Assembly: GCF_000813425.1 (NCBI RefSeq) | Contig: NZ_JWIB01000044.1 | Coordinates: 1 to 50,022 of the forward strand | Source: Sporosarcina sp. ZBG7A | GTDB lineage: Bacteria > Bacillota > Bacilli > Bacillales_A > Planococcaceae | Direction of reading: 5' to 3' | Length of the DNA stretch: 50,022 nucleotides | Part shown: piece after piece, positions 8,486-17,229 of the stretch | Layout: every line of letters begins with the position of its first letter | Position numbering within the stretch: the first letter of the stretch is position 1 | Program-made: the position numbers and the translations under genes | Notes under the pieces: generated by a model | What the model was told of the DNA's origin: nothing | Databases searched by the model: none | What the model saw: the letters and a program-made list of their open reading frames with translations, nothing else

Positions 8486-9438
8486 TTTGAGTTTTCCCCC
8501 GTTACTTTCTTCGCTAAGTCCGTCATGTAGTCAAAGAAAGCATCGCGATTCACATCATACACTACATTCACCGGGCGACCTTCAGAGGTTTCAACTGTAC
8601 GTCCTTGGCTCGGTCCTTCTGTGATGACAACACTGTTAATTGTTTGTACCTTAACAAGATCACTGTTGCCAACAAATGCAGTCGTTAAAACATCCCATAA
8701 ATAGTAAGTCGAATTTGTTGAAAAGTGAACTAGAGGTGGAACCATTGCATAACATTGACCGAGGAAGTCGACGCCAATATAGTTTCGCTCTTTAGCCCAA
8801 CGTTCTCGCACATCTAAAGTCAAAGGTACTTGATTAGTACTTTCAAGCGCGACGAGATCGATTTTTATATTAGTTTCCCATACTCGTGCAGCAGCTTCCG
8901 GATCCCAAAACACATTCCACTCTGCCGTTCCGTCATGCTCGGGTTCATGTACATTCCCAGCTTCTCTAAATGTACCTCCCATCCAAACCAATCGCTCAAT
9001 CTTCTCTTCAATCTCTGGTGCCTCATCCAATGCTCGTGCAAGGTCAGTAAGAGGTCCCGTGAATAATAACGTTGTTTTTCCAGTGGTATTGCTAAGTTTA
9101 TCTATCATATGAAGATGCGCAGGCATGTCTGCTACAGGTGTATTGACTTCCCCGGATTCATTTAAAATCGGTAGTGCATCTACAAAAAATGCATGCATGC
9201 GCCAATCTGATGGAAACGAGTTTTTTCCGCGCGAATTAGATTTGGCTACTTCGAGACCACCTTCACCAAAGCGATCGATGATCTTTCTGCTGGCTACTAC
9301 CGCCGGCTCCAAATAGCAATCCGCTGGAATAACCGATACCCCTGTCAATTCCACATTCTCCATCTTAAGTAGTAAAAATAATGAAACCAGATCATCGACT
9401 CCGCCATCATGATTAAAGTAAATTTGTTTTTTCGTCAT
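8482..9438 (-). CDS. Inosine/uridine-preferring nucleoside hydrolase family protein
   Basis: Cleaves the N-glycosidic bond of ribonucleosides to free base and ribose in the cytoplasm. The 318-residue protein has normal length. The N-terminal metal motif reads NHDGGVDD (9-16), a variant of the canonical DTDPGIDD in which the first aspartate is asparagine; I recall this variant as a recognised subgroup. The middle shows LLFTGPLTDLARAL and VWMGGTFREAGN, followed by TAEWNVFWDPEAA, equivalent to the family's EFN-W-DPEAA motif. It lies downstream of a guanine riboswitch and upstream of NupC. Its ribosome site is weak (AAGG), in keeping with a regulated leader. Confidence 0.9.
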   Translation of the reverse strand: MTKKQIYFNHDGGVDDLVSLFLLLKMENVELTGVSVIPADCYLEPAVVASRKIIDRFGEGGLEVAKSNSRGKNSFPSDWRMHAFFVDALPILNESGEVNTPVADMPAHLHMIDKLSNTTGKTTLLFTGPLTDLARALDEAPEIEEKIERLVWMGGTFREAGNVHEPEHDGTAEWNVFWDPEAAARVWETNIKIDLVALESTNQVPLTLDVRERWAKERNYIGVDFLGQCYAMVPPLVHFSTNSTYYLWDVLTTAFVGNSDLVKVQTINSVVITEGPSQGRTVETSEGRPVNVVYDVNRDAFFDYMTDLAKKVTGENSK

Positions 9439-9687
9439 TTTAGATTCCCAACCTTTTTACTAATTATTGTTTGTATGAATAGTTAATAACATAATAATTG
9501 GATTAAAGCCTTGTGTTGATTTGAAACTTTGGAAGGCAATCATTCATAAAAAAGTACAGGTCCCAATTCAATTTTCTGTACTCTAACAATTCCATGGAGG
9601 GTATGAGTAGCTCCCTCATAAAAGACTTAAAGATACGCTTGTGGACTTATGAAATTCAAGATGTCAACTTAAATTCGAGATAATTGC
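9439..9687 (-). other. Leader between riboswitch terminator and nucleoside hydrolase
   Basis: About 250 untranslated bases. Two further minus-strand hairpins are visible: AGTACAG...CTGTACT followed by TTTTTT (about 9546-9578), and GAGGG...CCCTC (about 9597-9616). The first could be a second terminator or a processing site. No coding frame is supported. Confidence 0.4.
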
Positions 9688-9718
9688 AAAAAAACCCAGG
9701 TAAATACATACCCAGGTT
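9688..9718 (-). terminator. Expression-platform terminator of the guanine riboswitch
   Basis: On the minus strand AACCUGGGUA, loop UGUAUU, UACCUGGGUU form a ten-base-pair stem with two G-U pairs, followed by seven U. On the DNA the arms look like a direct repeat because the ten-base word is nearly self-complementary through wobble pairs, and the plus strand could not form the stem. It lies about 60 bases downstream of the aptamer, as expected for guanine-induced termination. Confidence 0.75.
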
Positions 9719-9781
9719 ACAGATTTACAAAAAGAAGAAAGAAATGCATTTAATGATAAACACGATAACTAGTCATTCTTT

Positions 9782-9848
9782 AATGTAGTCCGGTAGTTTA
9801 CGGTTACCCGGTAGAAACGCTCAAGCCATATTCTTAAGCATATACATT
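9782..9848 (-). promoter_or_regulatory. Purine riboswitch aptamer, guanine type
   Basis: On the minus strand the sequence fits the purine aptamer throughout. P1 pairs AATGTA with TACATT. P2 pairs GCTTAAG with CTTGAGC around the loop AATATGG. The core J2/3 reads GTTTCTACC, the second loop contains CCGTAAA, and J3/1 reads GACTAC. The base corresponding to position 74 is C, which selects guanine over adenine. It controls the nucleoside hydrolase and NupC unit, so scavenging would be shut down when guanine is plentiful. Confidence 0.93.
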
Positions 9849-10167
9849 CATAAATATAATATTAATTATTTCAATGTATAATTTTTAGCATGAAAGCATT
9901 GAACTAGTCAATGGATAACACGAAAGTTGTTATATTGCGATATTTCAACGGTTTGAAATCACCTCATAAAAATAGCGTTATCCGATTGGACGACCCCAAC
10001 TGGAAAACGCTTTCTTAACTAATTTATTTTTATGAACGTTTGTGACCATCTATTAGAAAGGAATCCTCTAGGGAAAACAGATGCTAACATTATGAGCTTT
10101 GATGTTATCAAATGTCTGTATCAGCCACGATAGAGTCTCACATAATTCACTAGCAGTTACCTCTGTA
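9849..10167. other. Intergenic region upstream of the riboswitch
   Basis: No gene is supported. A minus-strand TTGACT (9906-9911) with CTAAAA 17 bases on (9883-9888) is a weak candidate promoter for the riboswitch transcript. The region also holds the terminator listed at 9974-10012. Confidence 0.35.
9974..10012 (-). terminator. Probable terminator after the 10168-10374 gene
   Basis: A compound stem: AGCGTT with AACGCT, TCC with GGA, and TTGG with CCAA. On the minus strand it is followed by ATTTTTAT. It lies between the small hypothetical gene and the riboswitch promoter region. Confidence 0.55.
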
Positions 10168-10374
10168 CTATTCGTTACAGTACTCACAACTATTTACATA
10201 GTTTATTTGCATATATGTACTATTATTAAAAAACTCTTCAATGGGTACTATCAACACACCTGAACTATCGATTCTAGTAATAAGATCTTCTTTCGTTAGA
10301 AAAAACAAATCTTTTTCTGGAACATAAGTTTCGATCCAGGTCTGTAAGATGTTTTTTGTTGGTTTGATTTTCAT
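10168..10374 (-). CDS. Small hypothetical protein
   Basis: A 68-residue protein I do not recognise. It starts at ATG 10374, six bases after GGGGGA; a longer in-frame reading to 10473 lacks a ribosome site. No signal or membrane segment is seen. The sequence is mixed in character (WIETYVPEKDLFFL near the start, a C-terminal CEYCNE with two cysteines that could bind metal). It follows a disrupted lipoprotein gene. Function unknown. Confidence 0.5.
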   Translation of the reverse strand: MKIKPTKNILQTWIETYVPEKDLFFLTKEDLITRIDSSGVLIVPIEEFFNNSTYMQINYVNSCEYCNE

Positions 10375-10485
10375 TTTATCCCCCAAGATGTTCATATTTA
10401 TATGGTGACAATTGCTTTTTCTATTAGATTGAACGGATATAATTGTCGACTGTAAACATATGTATCCCATCAAATGGGAGGAATT

Positions 10486-10923
10486 TCATTCTATAGATAC
10501 ATCAAACAAATAAGTCGCTCTTCCATGGTCCCACACTACATTCACTTCATAAATATAATACCCCGCTTTCCGTGGCAAGGTCATTTCATTGTCTTTAAGT
10601 TCAACAATCGCACGGGAATGATCTTCACTCAATTGATGGATTGAGATGGAAGAAGGATTTTGATCGATTTTAATTTTCAATTTCCCACCTTGTTCACCCT
10701 GCAAGGTATCGAATTCCTCAGTTTGCTCATGAATCTCTGAACTATCAATTTTTCTGAGCTAAAAATTCTTTTCTCGCCATTCGAATTCACCTACAGCCAT
10801 TGTATACTCTTGGTCATCTAAGATAACTGTTCCTTGTGCTTGTTTGTAAGTAGTGTTTGACGCTATTCCAGTACAACCAGCTAAAATCGTAATGATTAAC
10901 AACAAAAGTAATATTCTTTTCAT
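10486..10923 (-). pseudogene. Lipoprotein gene interrupted by an in-frame amber codon
   Basis: From ATG 10923 (AAGGAG nine bases upstream) the frame encodes a lipoprotein signal MKRILLLLLIITILAGCTG with lipobox LAGC, then about 37 residues. Codon 55 is TAG (10759-10761), and the same frame then continues for 90 more sense codons to the stop at 10486. The second part looks like protein (LPRKAGYYIYEVNVVWDHGRATYLFDV), so the two halves formed one secreted lipoprotein of about 145 residues. A CAG to TAG change would explain the lesion. Suppression or a sequencing error cannot be excluded. Function of the intact protein is unknown. Confidence 0.8.
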
Positions 10924-10998
10924 TATCATATTCTCCTTCTAACTGGCGCTTATGTATCTAGTTGACGCTAAGTCTCATTGCGAATTAGCGTCCTTATT

Positions 10999-11523
10999 TT
11001 AACAATTTGAAACCTGACTACTCCATCTATAATAAATAAATTTTACCTTTTGGCCATTCATATCAAATTCTTCAACATCGCATGCCGTCTGTTTAAATCC
11101 GTTTTTCTCTAATACTTTTTGAGAAGCTATGTTATTAGTTGTTGTCACAGCCTTCACTTGTTTTACATCTTGCTGTCCTACTATTTCTAGTAATAATTCC
11201 AGTGCTTTTTTTGCAACACCTTTCCCTGTATGTAGGTGTCCCACTCTATAGCCTAAATGAGCGATTTTATGAGTCACATCAATATCTACTAAGTTAATTC
11301 TTCCAAGAATAGAACTATTTACATCTTTAATTAAGTAGAAACTGGAAATCCCTTCGGCTTGTTCTTCAAGTAAGGTTTCATGCCTAATTTTAAAAACCTC
11401 TGGCTTATAGTAGTCATCTCCTCGAGTAGGTACCGTTTCTTCGAAAAAGTTTCTGTTTTCAAGTTCAAACTTATACAAATCTTCCGCATCTACGCCTGTT
11501 AACCTCTCAATAAATAGATTCAT
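10999..11523 (-). CDS. GNAT N-acetyltransferase (RimJ/RimL-like)
   Basis: Acetyl-CoA-dependent N-acetyltransferase, 174 residues, cytoplasmic. The acetyl-CoA loop appears as GYRVGHLHTGKGVAKKALELL, and the C-terminal NIASQKVLEKNGF segment is typical of the RimJ/RimL branch. Start ATG 11523 follows GGATAGGTGAG. It heads or joins a loose series of accessory genes with two other GNAT enzymes. The acceptor (ribosomal protein, small amine or antibiotic) cannot be told from sequence. Confidence 0.85.
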   Translation of the reverse strand: MNLFIERLTGVDAEDLYKFELENRNFFEETVPTRGDDYYKPEVFKIRHETLLEEQAEGISSFYLIKDVNSSILGRINLVDIDVTHKIAHLGYRVGHLHTGKGVAKKALELLLEIVGQQDVKQVKAVTTTNNIASQKVLEKNGFKQTACDVEEFDMNGQKVKFIYYRWSSQVSNC

Positions 11524-11539
11524 CTCACCTATCCACCCA

Positions 11540-11731
11540 TCACTTTTCTTCTAATAAGGATATAATCTTTTCATTTTGTTTGATAATTATATGGAGTTCT
11601 TCTCCATTTTTTAATGAATCACTTTCCCTCACTGCAGAACTTCTTAATACCCTCTTAATAAAAAGAAAAAATGATATAAAGAATAAGACTAATAGTCCCA
11701 ATACAATGATTAAGTAAATAAGTCCGTATAT
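11540..11731 (-). CDS. Small single-pass membrane protein, start codon unusual
   Basis: One hydrophobic segment (YGLIYLIIVLGLLVLFFISF) is followed by a basic patch and a polar, probably helical tail ending KIISLLEEK, a layout common among small Bacillus membrane proteins. AAAGGTGG is correctly placed before codon ATA at 11731, but ATA is a poor start and no ATG, GTG or TTG sits there. Upstream in-frame ATG codons (for example 11782) would overlap the preceding acetyltransferase gene and lack ribosome sites. Either ATA is used, or the start has been lost by mutation from ATG. Function unknown. Confidence 0.5.
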   Translation of the reverse strand: MYGLIYLIIVLGLLVLFFISFFLFIKRVLRSSAVRESDSLKNGEELHIIIKQNEKIISLLEEK

Positions 11732-11753
11732 TTCAAAACCACCTTTAGAAAAT

Positions 11754-12215
11754 TTAATGAGGGAAATATTCCATGGGTTCATTAAAATGGACGAAGCCAT
11801 TTTTCTTATAGTAATTAAAGGAATCTTCACTTGGCCATACGATTACAAATTCAAAATTATTTTCTTTTACCCACTTATTCACTGAACTTAATACATGACT
11901 TCCAATCCCTTTATTTCTGTATTCAGGCACAGTATAAACATTTGTCATGTATGCAAATGGATGTGTTGTCTTGCCTGGACGAGGTACCTTTTGTATTAAC
12001 TCCACGTAAATGTGAGATACAATCTTTTCATTTTCTTCCGCAACCCAAACAAACCACTGGCTACTGTTAAGTGCATCATCCAAAAACGTTTGGCATTCAT
12101 CTCTAAAACCCTCATACGATTCCTCTTTCTTACTTTCGTCATACTCGACGGTAAAATCCCATCGCATTTTTATTAATTGTTCAACGTCTTTTGTTTGAGC
12201 AAGTCGAATATCCAT
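11754..12215 (-). CDS. GNAT N-acetyltransferase
   Basis: A 153-residue acetyltransferase with the acetyl-CoA motif VYTVPEYRNKGIGSHVLSSV and the late NYYKKNGFV segment, a standard single GNAT domain. The N-terminus IRLAQTKDVEQLIKMRWDF is typical. Start ATG 12215 follows AGGAGG seven bases away. Its substrate is unknown. It precedes the small membrane protein gene, whose ribosome site lies just after this stop codon. Confidence 0.87.
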   Translation of the reverse strand: MDIRLAQTKDVEQLIKMRWDFTVEYDESKKEESYEGFRDECQTFLDDALNSSQWFVWVAEENEKIVSHIYVELIQKVPRPGKTTHPFAYMTNVYTVPEYRNKGIGSHVLSSVNKWVKENNFEFVIVWPSEDSFNYYKKNGFVHFNEPMEYFPH

Positions 12216-12289
12216 CGGATCCTCCTAAACTTAACTTATATAGTGGTACACGAAGTAGAGTTCTAGTTCACTTATTCTGAAACAATTTT

Positions 12290-12826
12290 TCACAATTCTG
12301 GTTGGAGTAGCGAAAATATTAGAGCATCGTGTGATTGATTACCTTGGTATAAGTAGCCACGTAGTTTCCCTTCCTCTGAAAAACCAAGTTTTTTTAACAA
12401 CAAGATGGATGGACTATTTTGCGGATAAGTAACGGCTCCCATCCTATACAACCCTATCTCATCGAATGAATATCTTATTATTTCCTTTACAGCTTCAGAA
12501 GTGTATCCCTTTTTCCAATAGGAAGGATGCAACTCGAAACCAATTTCAGCTTTTTTGCTCCATTTGTTAAGATTGTTCAGGCCGAGCGTTCCAATAAATT
12601 CCCCTTTATCTTTGGTTACTATCCCCCATCTTATCCCGCGATTATTATTGAATGTCCTCTCAAAAGATTCAATGATCCGGGAGGCTTCTTCTATACTTTT
12701 CAGGCTGTCCATACCATAGTACTTAGTAATTTCATCTCGCGACATAATTTCATAGAAACTCTCGATATGGTCCTTCGTTACTTGTACTAATTTGAGTCTT
12801 TCTGTTTCTAATTTTGGAAACTCCAT
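12290..12826 (-). CDS. GNAT N-acetyltransferase (RimJ/RimL-like)
   Basis: A 178-residue acetyltransferase. LETERLKLVQVTKDH at the start and GFELHPSYWKKGYTSEAVKEII in the acetyl-CoA region place it in the RimJ/RimL group, which modifies ribosomal protein N-termini or other amines. NSPSILLLKKLGFSEEG gives the C-terminal motif. The ATG at 12826 follows GGGAGGAAG; an upstream reading to 12859 is less likely. It lies 50 bases from the methyltransferase gene and may be co-transcribed with it. Confidence 0.87.
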   Translation of the reverse strand: MEFPKLETERLKLVQVTKDHIESFYEIMSRDEITKYYGMDSLKSIEEASRIIESFERTFNNNRGIRWGIVTKDKGEFIGTLGLNNLNKWSKKAEIGFELHPSYWKKGYTSEAVKEIIRYSFDEIGLYRMGAVTYPQNSPSILLLKKLGFSEEGKLRGYLYQGNQSHDALIFSLLQPEL

Positions 12827-12876
12827 ATTTCTTCCTCCCTTATCTATGAAATCCAACATATTTATAATTAGATTGG

Positions 12877-13644
12877 CTATCTTTTTTTACAAACGTAGAT
12901 CATCTCATAACTATCGTTAGTTAATGGACTTTCATTCCAATCTTTATACACGTTGATAATCTCAAAACCATGTAAAAACAAAATTCTATCCATTTCTCTA
13001 GGGAATACATATCTTAAACTTATGTTTGTTCTCTTTTCGTCTACAACTTCACCATCATTGGCTTTGTATCTTCTAATAGTTGTATAGTGTTGAACTTGAT
13101 TTAAAGAATCATAGGTACTTAGCGTGTAAACATCCACTCGATTCAGTGTTTCAGAATCCGTATAGGATTTCCAATACTCTTCCGTACATGATTGCAACAA
13201 TTCTTCAACACTCGGAAATCTTGTACCAAAAATGAAAACTCCGTCAATTTCTAAATGCTTATATACAGAGGTTAGTAATTCATCTTGCTCATCGTTTGTT
13301 AGGAAATGTTGAAATGAATTCCCTACTGAATAGATCAAACTACTTGTTATCGGCAGATTCAGTTTAGTGCAGTCTTGCTCCACCCAATCCACCTTCAAAT
13401 TTAGCTTTGTTGATTTCTTTTTAGCCTCCTTCAACATTCCTTTATGCATATCTATACCCAGAAGTTTATATCCACTTTTCGCTAAAGGAATTGTCAGTCT
13501 ACCCGTACCACAAGCTAAATCAATAATAGTTCCTTCTGTTTTCGATGCCCAATTTAATAAAAATGGTAGTTCTGATAAATACGCCTCATTTTCTTTATCA
13601 TATAAAATTGGATCATCATATTCTTCAAAATTAGTTAACGTCAT
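12877..13644 (-). CDS. Class I SAM-dependent methyltransferase
   Basis: A 255-residue methyltransferase. The SAM-binding motif I is IIDLACGTGRLTIPLA, followed by the acidic end of strand two (LLGIDMHKGML) and motif LNLKVDWVEQDCTKLNL. The C-terminal half is less conserved and gives no substrate clue. The ATG at 13644 follows AGGAGA; a longer in-frame reading to 13686 is unsupported. It sits in an accessory run with acetyltransferases. The acceptor is unknown. Confidence 0.85.
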   Translation of the reverse strand: MTLTNFEEYDDPILYDKENEAYLSELPFLLNWASKTEGTIIDLACGTGRLTIPLAKSGYKLLGIDMHKGMLKEAKKKSTKLNLKVDWVEQDCTKLNLPITSSLIYSVGNSFQHFLTNDEQDELLTSVYKHLEIDGVFIFGTRFPSVEELLQSCTEEYWKSYTDSETLNRVDVYTLSTYDSLNQVQHYTTIRRYKANDGEVVDEKRTNISLRYVFPREMDRILFLHGFEIINVYKDWNESPLTNDSYEMIYVCKKR

Positions 13645-13889
13645 TTTTAGTCTCCTGTTATTACATATTTTTTTGTCCTGTTTCAATGTTGTTATTAAAA
13701 ATCCGTGCCTCTGTAAAGACTATGGTCAAACCAACTTTTCAATAACTTCTACTTCTACTTGCACACCATACTTCCTAAAATACAGACTTAATCTCTTTTA
13801 ATTTTCTTCATTCCGATATAACAATCCTCTTATCTAGATTTAGAATATTTGCTAATTTATGTCCATCAATTACAAAAATCATCGTACTT

Positions 13890-15530
13890 CTAGCTATTAG
13901 TGATTCCTTTTTTCAAATTCTCGATTTCCTCTTCAATCCTTTCTAGCTCAATTCTGGCGTATAGCGGTTTAATTTCTTTAAGGGTCCGTGCAGATACCTC
14001 GATCTCCTCCCAGTTCATTTCATTAAGTCCTAGCATTTCTTGCACACGCTGACTTGAAAATGGAAGAAACGGATTTAGGAGCTGCGCAAGATTTGAAATG
14101 ATGTAGATGCAATTCGCCATTGTCCGGTTACATGCAGACAAGTCTTCTTTAACTTGAATCCATGGCTTTTGATCATCAAAATATTTGTTTGCATCTCGTA
14201 CAAACTCAAAAATATGCTCTAATGCATTTTTTAGATGAGCATCCTCGATGAGTAAACCAACATCTTGATAGAGATTTCTTGTTTTCGCTCTAATTTCTGT
14301 ATCTATCTCTTCCACGAGTATTTTTCCCTCATAATACTTTTCGATAAATTTAAGTGTACGATTTATAAAATTGCCATAGGCACCTAGTAATTCACTGTTA
14401 TGACTATACACAAATTCTTTCCATGAAAAATCAGTATCTTTGTTTTCTGGTGCATTGATTGTCAAAAAGTACCTCAGTGAATCTGCATCATACTTCTCCA
14501 AATAATATGGAACCCATACTGCCCAATTCTTACTTGTCGATAGTTTTTGTTTTTCCAATGTTAAATACTCGTTAGAAACAATGTGAGAAGGGAGTGCAGG
14601 ATTATTAATGCCCATTAAAATAGATGGCCAAATGATTGAATGAAAAGGGATGTTATCCTTCCCATGTACATAATAAGAGACAGTTTCCTCATTCCACCAG
14701 TCTTCAAGTGATTCTCCATGCTGTTTCGCCCACTCAATACTTGCCGTTAGATATCCTGCGACGGCTTCAATCCATACATAAATTTTCTTTCCTTCAAAGC
14801 CTTTAATGGGCACTTCAACACCATTGGGTAAATCTCGGGTTACAGCTCGATCTGGAACTCCTTCGTTTAAATACCTTGTGGTCAAACGAATCGCATTTTC
14901 ACGCCACTTCCCTTCCTTCTTTGATTCCTCTACAAATGTCTCTAGTCGTTTTTGGAATTCACTAAACAAGAAGTAAAAGTGCTCTGTTTCTTTAATAGCA
15001 GGTGGATTTCCACAAATTTTACACCGTTTTTCGATTAAATCTAGTGGATCTAAAATCGATGAACACGCATCACATTGGTCCCCCCTTGCTTTAGCTCCAC
15101 AATTCGGACAAATCCCTTCAACAAACCGATCTGGCAAGAATCGATGATCTGTTTCGCAATAAGCTTGTTCTATCGTCTTTTTATATAGATGTCCGTTCTT
15201 ATATAGTTTTAAGAATATGTTTTGTACGGACTCATGATGATGTTTGGCGTCAGTACGTGTGTAGAAATCATAGGAAAAACCTAGCTTTTGAAAACACTGC
15301 ACAAATTCTTCGTGATACCGGTTAGCTATTATTTCTGTAGTCGTATTCTCTTGGCTAGCACGAATTGAAATCGGGGTTCCATTACAATCACTACCTGATA
15401 CATAGAGCACTTTTTCTCCTTTTTGTCTGTAATATCTTGCTAAAATGTCTCCTGGCAATAACGCAGCGATATGTCCTAAATGCAACGAACCATTTGCATA
15501 TGGCCAAGCTCCTCCAATAAATATTGTCAT
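13890..15530 (-). CDS. metG: Methionyl-tRNA synthetase, short form without C-terminal tRNA-binding domain
   Basis: Charges tRNA-Met. The 546-residue protein has the class I signature as HLGH (17-20) after [11 protein letters not shown], and a KMSKS equivalent KLSTS (about 329-333). Three CxxC pairs (about 141-173) mark the zinc-binding connective region. The protein ends after the anticodon-binding helical domain, whereas the housekeeping Bacillus enzyme is about 660 residues with an added tRNA-binding domain. Length and the type of N-terminal sequence suggest a second, accessory MetRS; MetRS2-type enzymes elsewhere tolerate MetRS inhibitors. The ATG at 15530 follows GGGGAGGGG. A Met T-box leader precedes it. 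Confidence 0.9.
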   Translation of the reverse strand: MTIFIGGAWPYANGSLHLGHIAALLPGDILARYYRQKGEKVLYVSGSDCNGTPISIRASQENTTTEIIANRYHEEFVQCFQKLGFSYDFYTRTDAKHHHESVQNIFLKLYKNGHLYKKTIEQAYCETDHRFLPDRFVEGICPNCGAKARGDQCDACSSILDPLDLIEKRCKICGNPPAIKETEHFYFLFSEFQKRLETFVEESKKEGKWRENAIRLTTRYLNEGVPDRAVTRDLPNGVEVPIKGFEGKKIYVWIEAVAGYLTASIEWAKQHGESLEDWWNEETVSYYVHGKDNIPFHSIIWPSILMGINNPALPSHIVSNEYLTLEKQKLSTSKNWAVWVPYYLEKYDADSLRYFLTINAPENKDTDFSWKEFVYSHNSELLGAYGNFINRTLKFIEKYYEGKILVEEIDTEIRAKTRNLYQDVGLLIEDAHLKNALEHIFEFVRDANKYFDDQKPWIQVKEDLSACNRTMANCIYIISNLAQLLNPFLPFSSQRVQEMLGLNEMNWEEIEVSARTLKEIKPLYARIELERIEEEIENLKKGITNS

Positions 15531-15835
15531 ACCTTTCCCCTCCCCAAAATAAAAAACCTCGCCCTTAGACATAAAGAATGTCTAAGGACGAGGTTTCCTC
15601 GTGTTACCACCTTAATTCGCTAACAAGTTTTATCATTAGCCTCAGTAAGTACATCGTATTACGCATGTACTTTGACATTTATAACGAGTGTCACATCTCG
15701 TCAAAGTCTATCTCATTAAAATGAAAGTCGACTTTGCTGCTCAAAGGCCATTTTCAATCAACTATTTCCTGCTTCTTTTCAGATTCCGAAGCTCTCTGTT
15801 AGAAAATTGGGGTTGACTTACTTTCCTTGTCATCG
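15531..15835 (-). promoter_or_regulatory. Met-specific T-box leader of the methionyl-tRNA synthetase gene
   Basis: The minus-strand leader contains the T-box AAGGTGGTAACACG (15600-15613), a stem I with AGAGAGC and GGAATCTG elements, and a specifier loop reading GAA-A-ATG-GCC-TTTGAGC. The specifier ATG at 15749-15751 is the Met codon, matching the gene. An intrinsic terminator follows (15549-15597): CCTCGTCCTTAGACAT pairs with ATGTCTAAGGGCGAGG and then TTTTTT. Uncharged tRNA-Met should permit readthrough. Confidence 0.93.
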
Positions 15836-15944
15836 CTTTTTAAATTCTATTTCACTTATTATTGCACAAACACTGAAAATTTAAAAGTCTTTATTACTCC
15901 AAAATATTACATTTGTTCAAAGTAACTTATTTCTCCCCCACTTC

Positions 15945-17198
15945 TCATTCCGCTTTTAATTTTTTCAATGAAGTGGAATACAAGTTAGATTTGGATGGTC
16001 GTATGTTGTACACAAATAAGGTACTGGCAACTACAGCCATACTCCAAGAACCGGTAACGACAACCACTCTGATAGAAATCATTTCTGATGCTAACCCGAA
16101 AATGACAGTTAGAAGGATGATTAGGAATGCCTCAATAACCCCATAAATACTTCCGATTCTTCCCATCACATGTACAGGTATATTGTTTTGATAGAACGTA
16201 TAAAAACCAGTATTTGCAAAGGCCGAGGCAAACGATAAAACAAAACAACCAACAATTGCTATAAAAAAAGTAGTAGATGATGAGAATACGATATATCCCA
16301 CTGCAGTGAACAGGGATCCTACTCCAATTAACCATGAAGTAGGTACCTTTTCGACAGTGAATGTATTCGTTATCGAACCCATTAATAAGCCTGCACCTGC
16401 GCTACTTACCAGAAGTCCGTAATCCCTTTCAGATAAGGAGAGTACTCGGGTTGCAAATGCAGCTTCCAAAGAATCTGTAGCTGTCATCAATACGATCATG
16501 ACACTAAACAAAAAATAAATAAGCATGGTATATGAATAGTTTCGAGTAAACTGTATGACCAGTTTCCAGTCGTCTTTCAGTAGACCAACAGTCAACTTCC
16601 TATCTTCTGTTCTTGAAAATTCTTCATCCGCCTCAACATTAGGCATCGCCATTGTAATAAACGCTGACACAAGTAAAGCAACGGCATTCAAGTATATAGC
16701 CATATTGGGTGTCCCTATTGCAAACATAATTCCGGCTATCGCTGGACCGGTAAGAAAAGCTCCTGAATCGAGCAAACTTCGTAAGGCGTTAAAACGTTTT
16801 CTCTGCTCCATCGGAATTAGCTTTGTAATATAAGTCATTGATGTTGGATGATACATAGAACTCGCCATTGTGATAAAAAATACCATGCTATAAATAAGAA
16901 CAAGAGATGAAAAGTAAGGCAATATAGCAATTAGACACGCTTGAAAAAAACTAAGAATAATCATGAGATATTTCTTATTTCGACGATCAATAAGGCTTCC
17001 GGACCAACTATTCGTAAGTAGGGTCGACAAAGCTCTTATGATATACAATCCTGAGACTGCCATTGCTGATTCAGTTAGGTTAAGAACAATTAAATTTAAA
17101 GCGATGAAGTAAATCCAACTTCCAACACTTGAAATCCCAATGCTGAATAGCAGAATGGAGGGGTACCGCCAACCGTCAATTATCCTTTTAACACTCAT
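15945..17198 (-). CDS. Major facilitator superfamily transporter
   Basis: Twelve-segment MFS protein of 417 residues. It has the loop 2-3 motif in GSLIDRRNKKYLM and a repeated loop in the second half, and resembles drug-efflux or macrolide-type MFS members more than sugar importers. The ATG at 17198 follows AAGGGGGAG. A T-box leader precedes the gene, which is unusual for a pump and makes it respond to a specific uncharged tRNA. The leader's specifier aligns as CAA (glutamine). It lies directly upstream of the T-box-controlled MetRS gene; no strong terminator was noticed between them. Substrate unknown; amino acid or antibiotic export are both possible. Confidence 0.85.
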   Translation of the reverse strand: MSVKRIIDGWRYPSILLFSIGISSVGSWIYFIALNLIVLNLTESAMAVSGLYIIRALSTLLTNSWSGSLIDRRNKKYLMIILSFFQACLIAILPYFSSLVLIYSMVFFITMASSMYHPTSMTYITKLIPMEQRKRFNALRSLLDSGAFLTGPAIAGIMFAIGTPNMAIYLNAVALLVSAFITMAMPNVEADEEFSRTEDRKLTVGLLKDDWKLVIQFTRNYSYTMLIYFLFSVMIVLMTATDSLEAAFATRVLSLSERDYGLLVSSAGAGLLMGSITNTFTVEKVPTSWLIGVGSLFTAVGYIVFSSSTTFFIAIVGCFVLSFASAFANTGFYTFYQNNIPVHVMGRIGSIYGVIEAFLIILLTVIFGLASEMISIRVVVVTGSWSMAVVASTLFVYNIRPSKSNLYSTSLKKLKAE

Positions 17199-17229
17199 TT
17201 AGCTCCCCCTTATATTAAATTTAACCAAC

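Noticed and set aside
9688..9718. Simple direct repeat ACCCAGGT...ACCCAGGT
   Set aside because: It is better explained as a wobble-paired terminator stem of the minus-strand riboswitch transcript.
10963..10992. Hairpin GACGCTAA...TTAGCGTC as terminator of the first acetyltransferase gene
   Set aside because: The T-rich tail is on the plus strand, opposite to the genes on both sides.
13690..13889. Possible relic gene downstream of MetRS (fragments MIFVIDGHKLANIL and LSLYFRKYGVQVEVEVIEKLV)
   Set aside because: The two fragments lie in different frames with no ribosome site, and I recognise neither; chance cannot be excluded.
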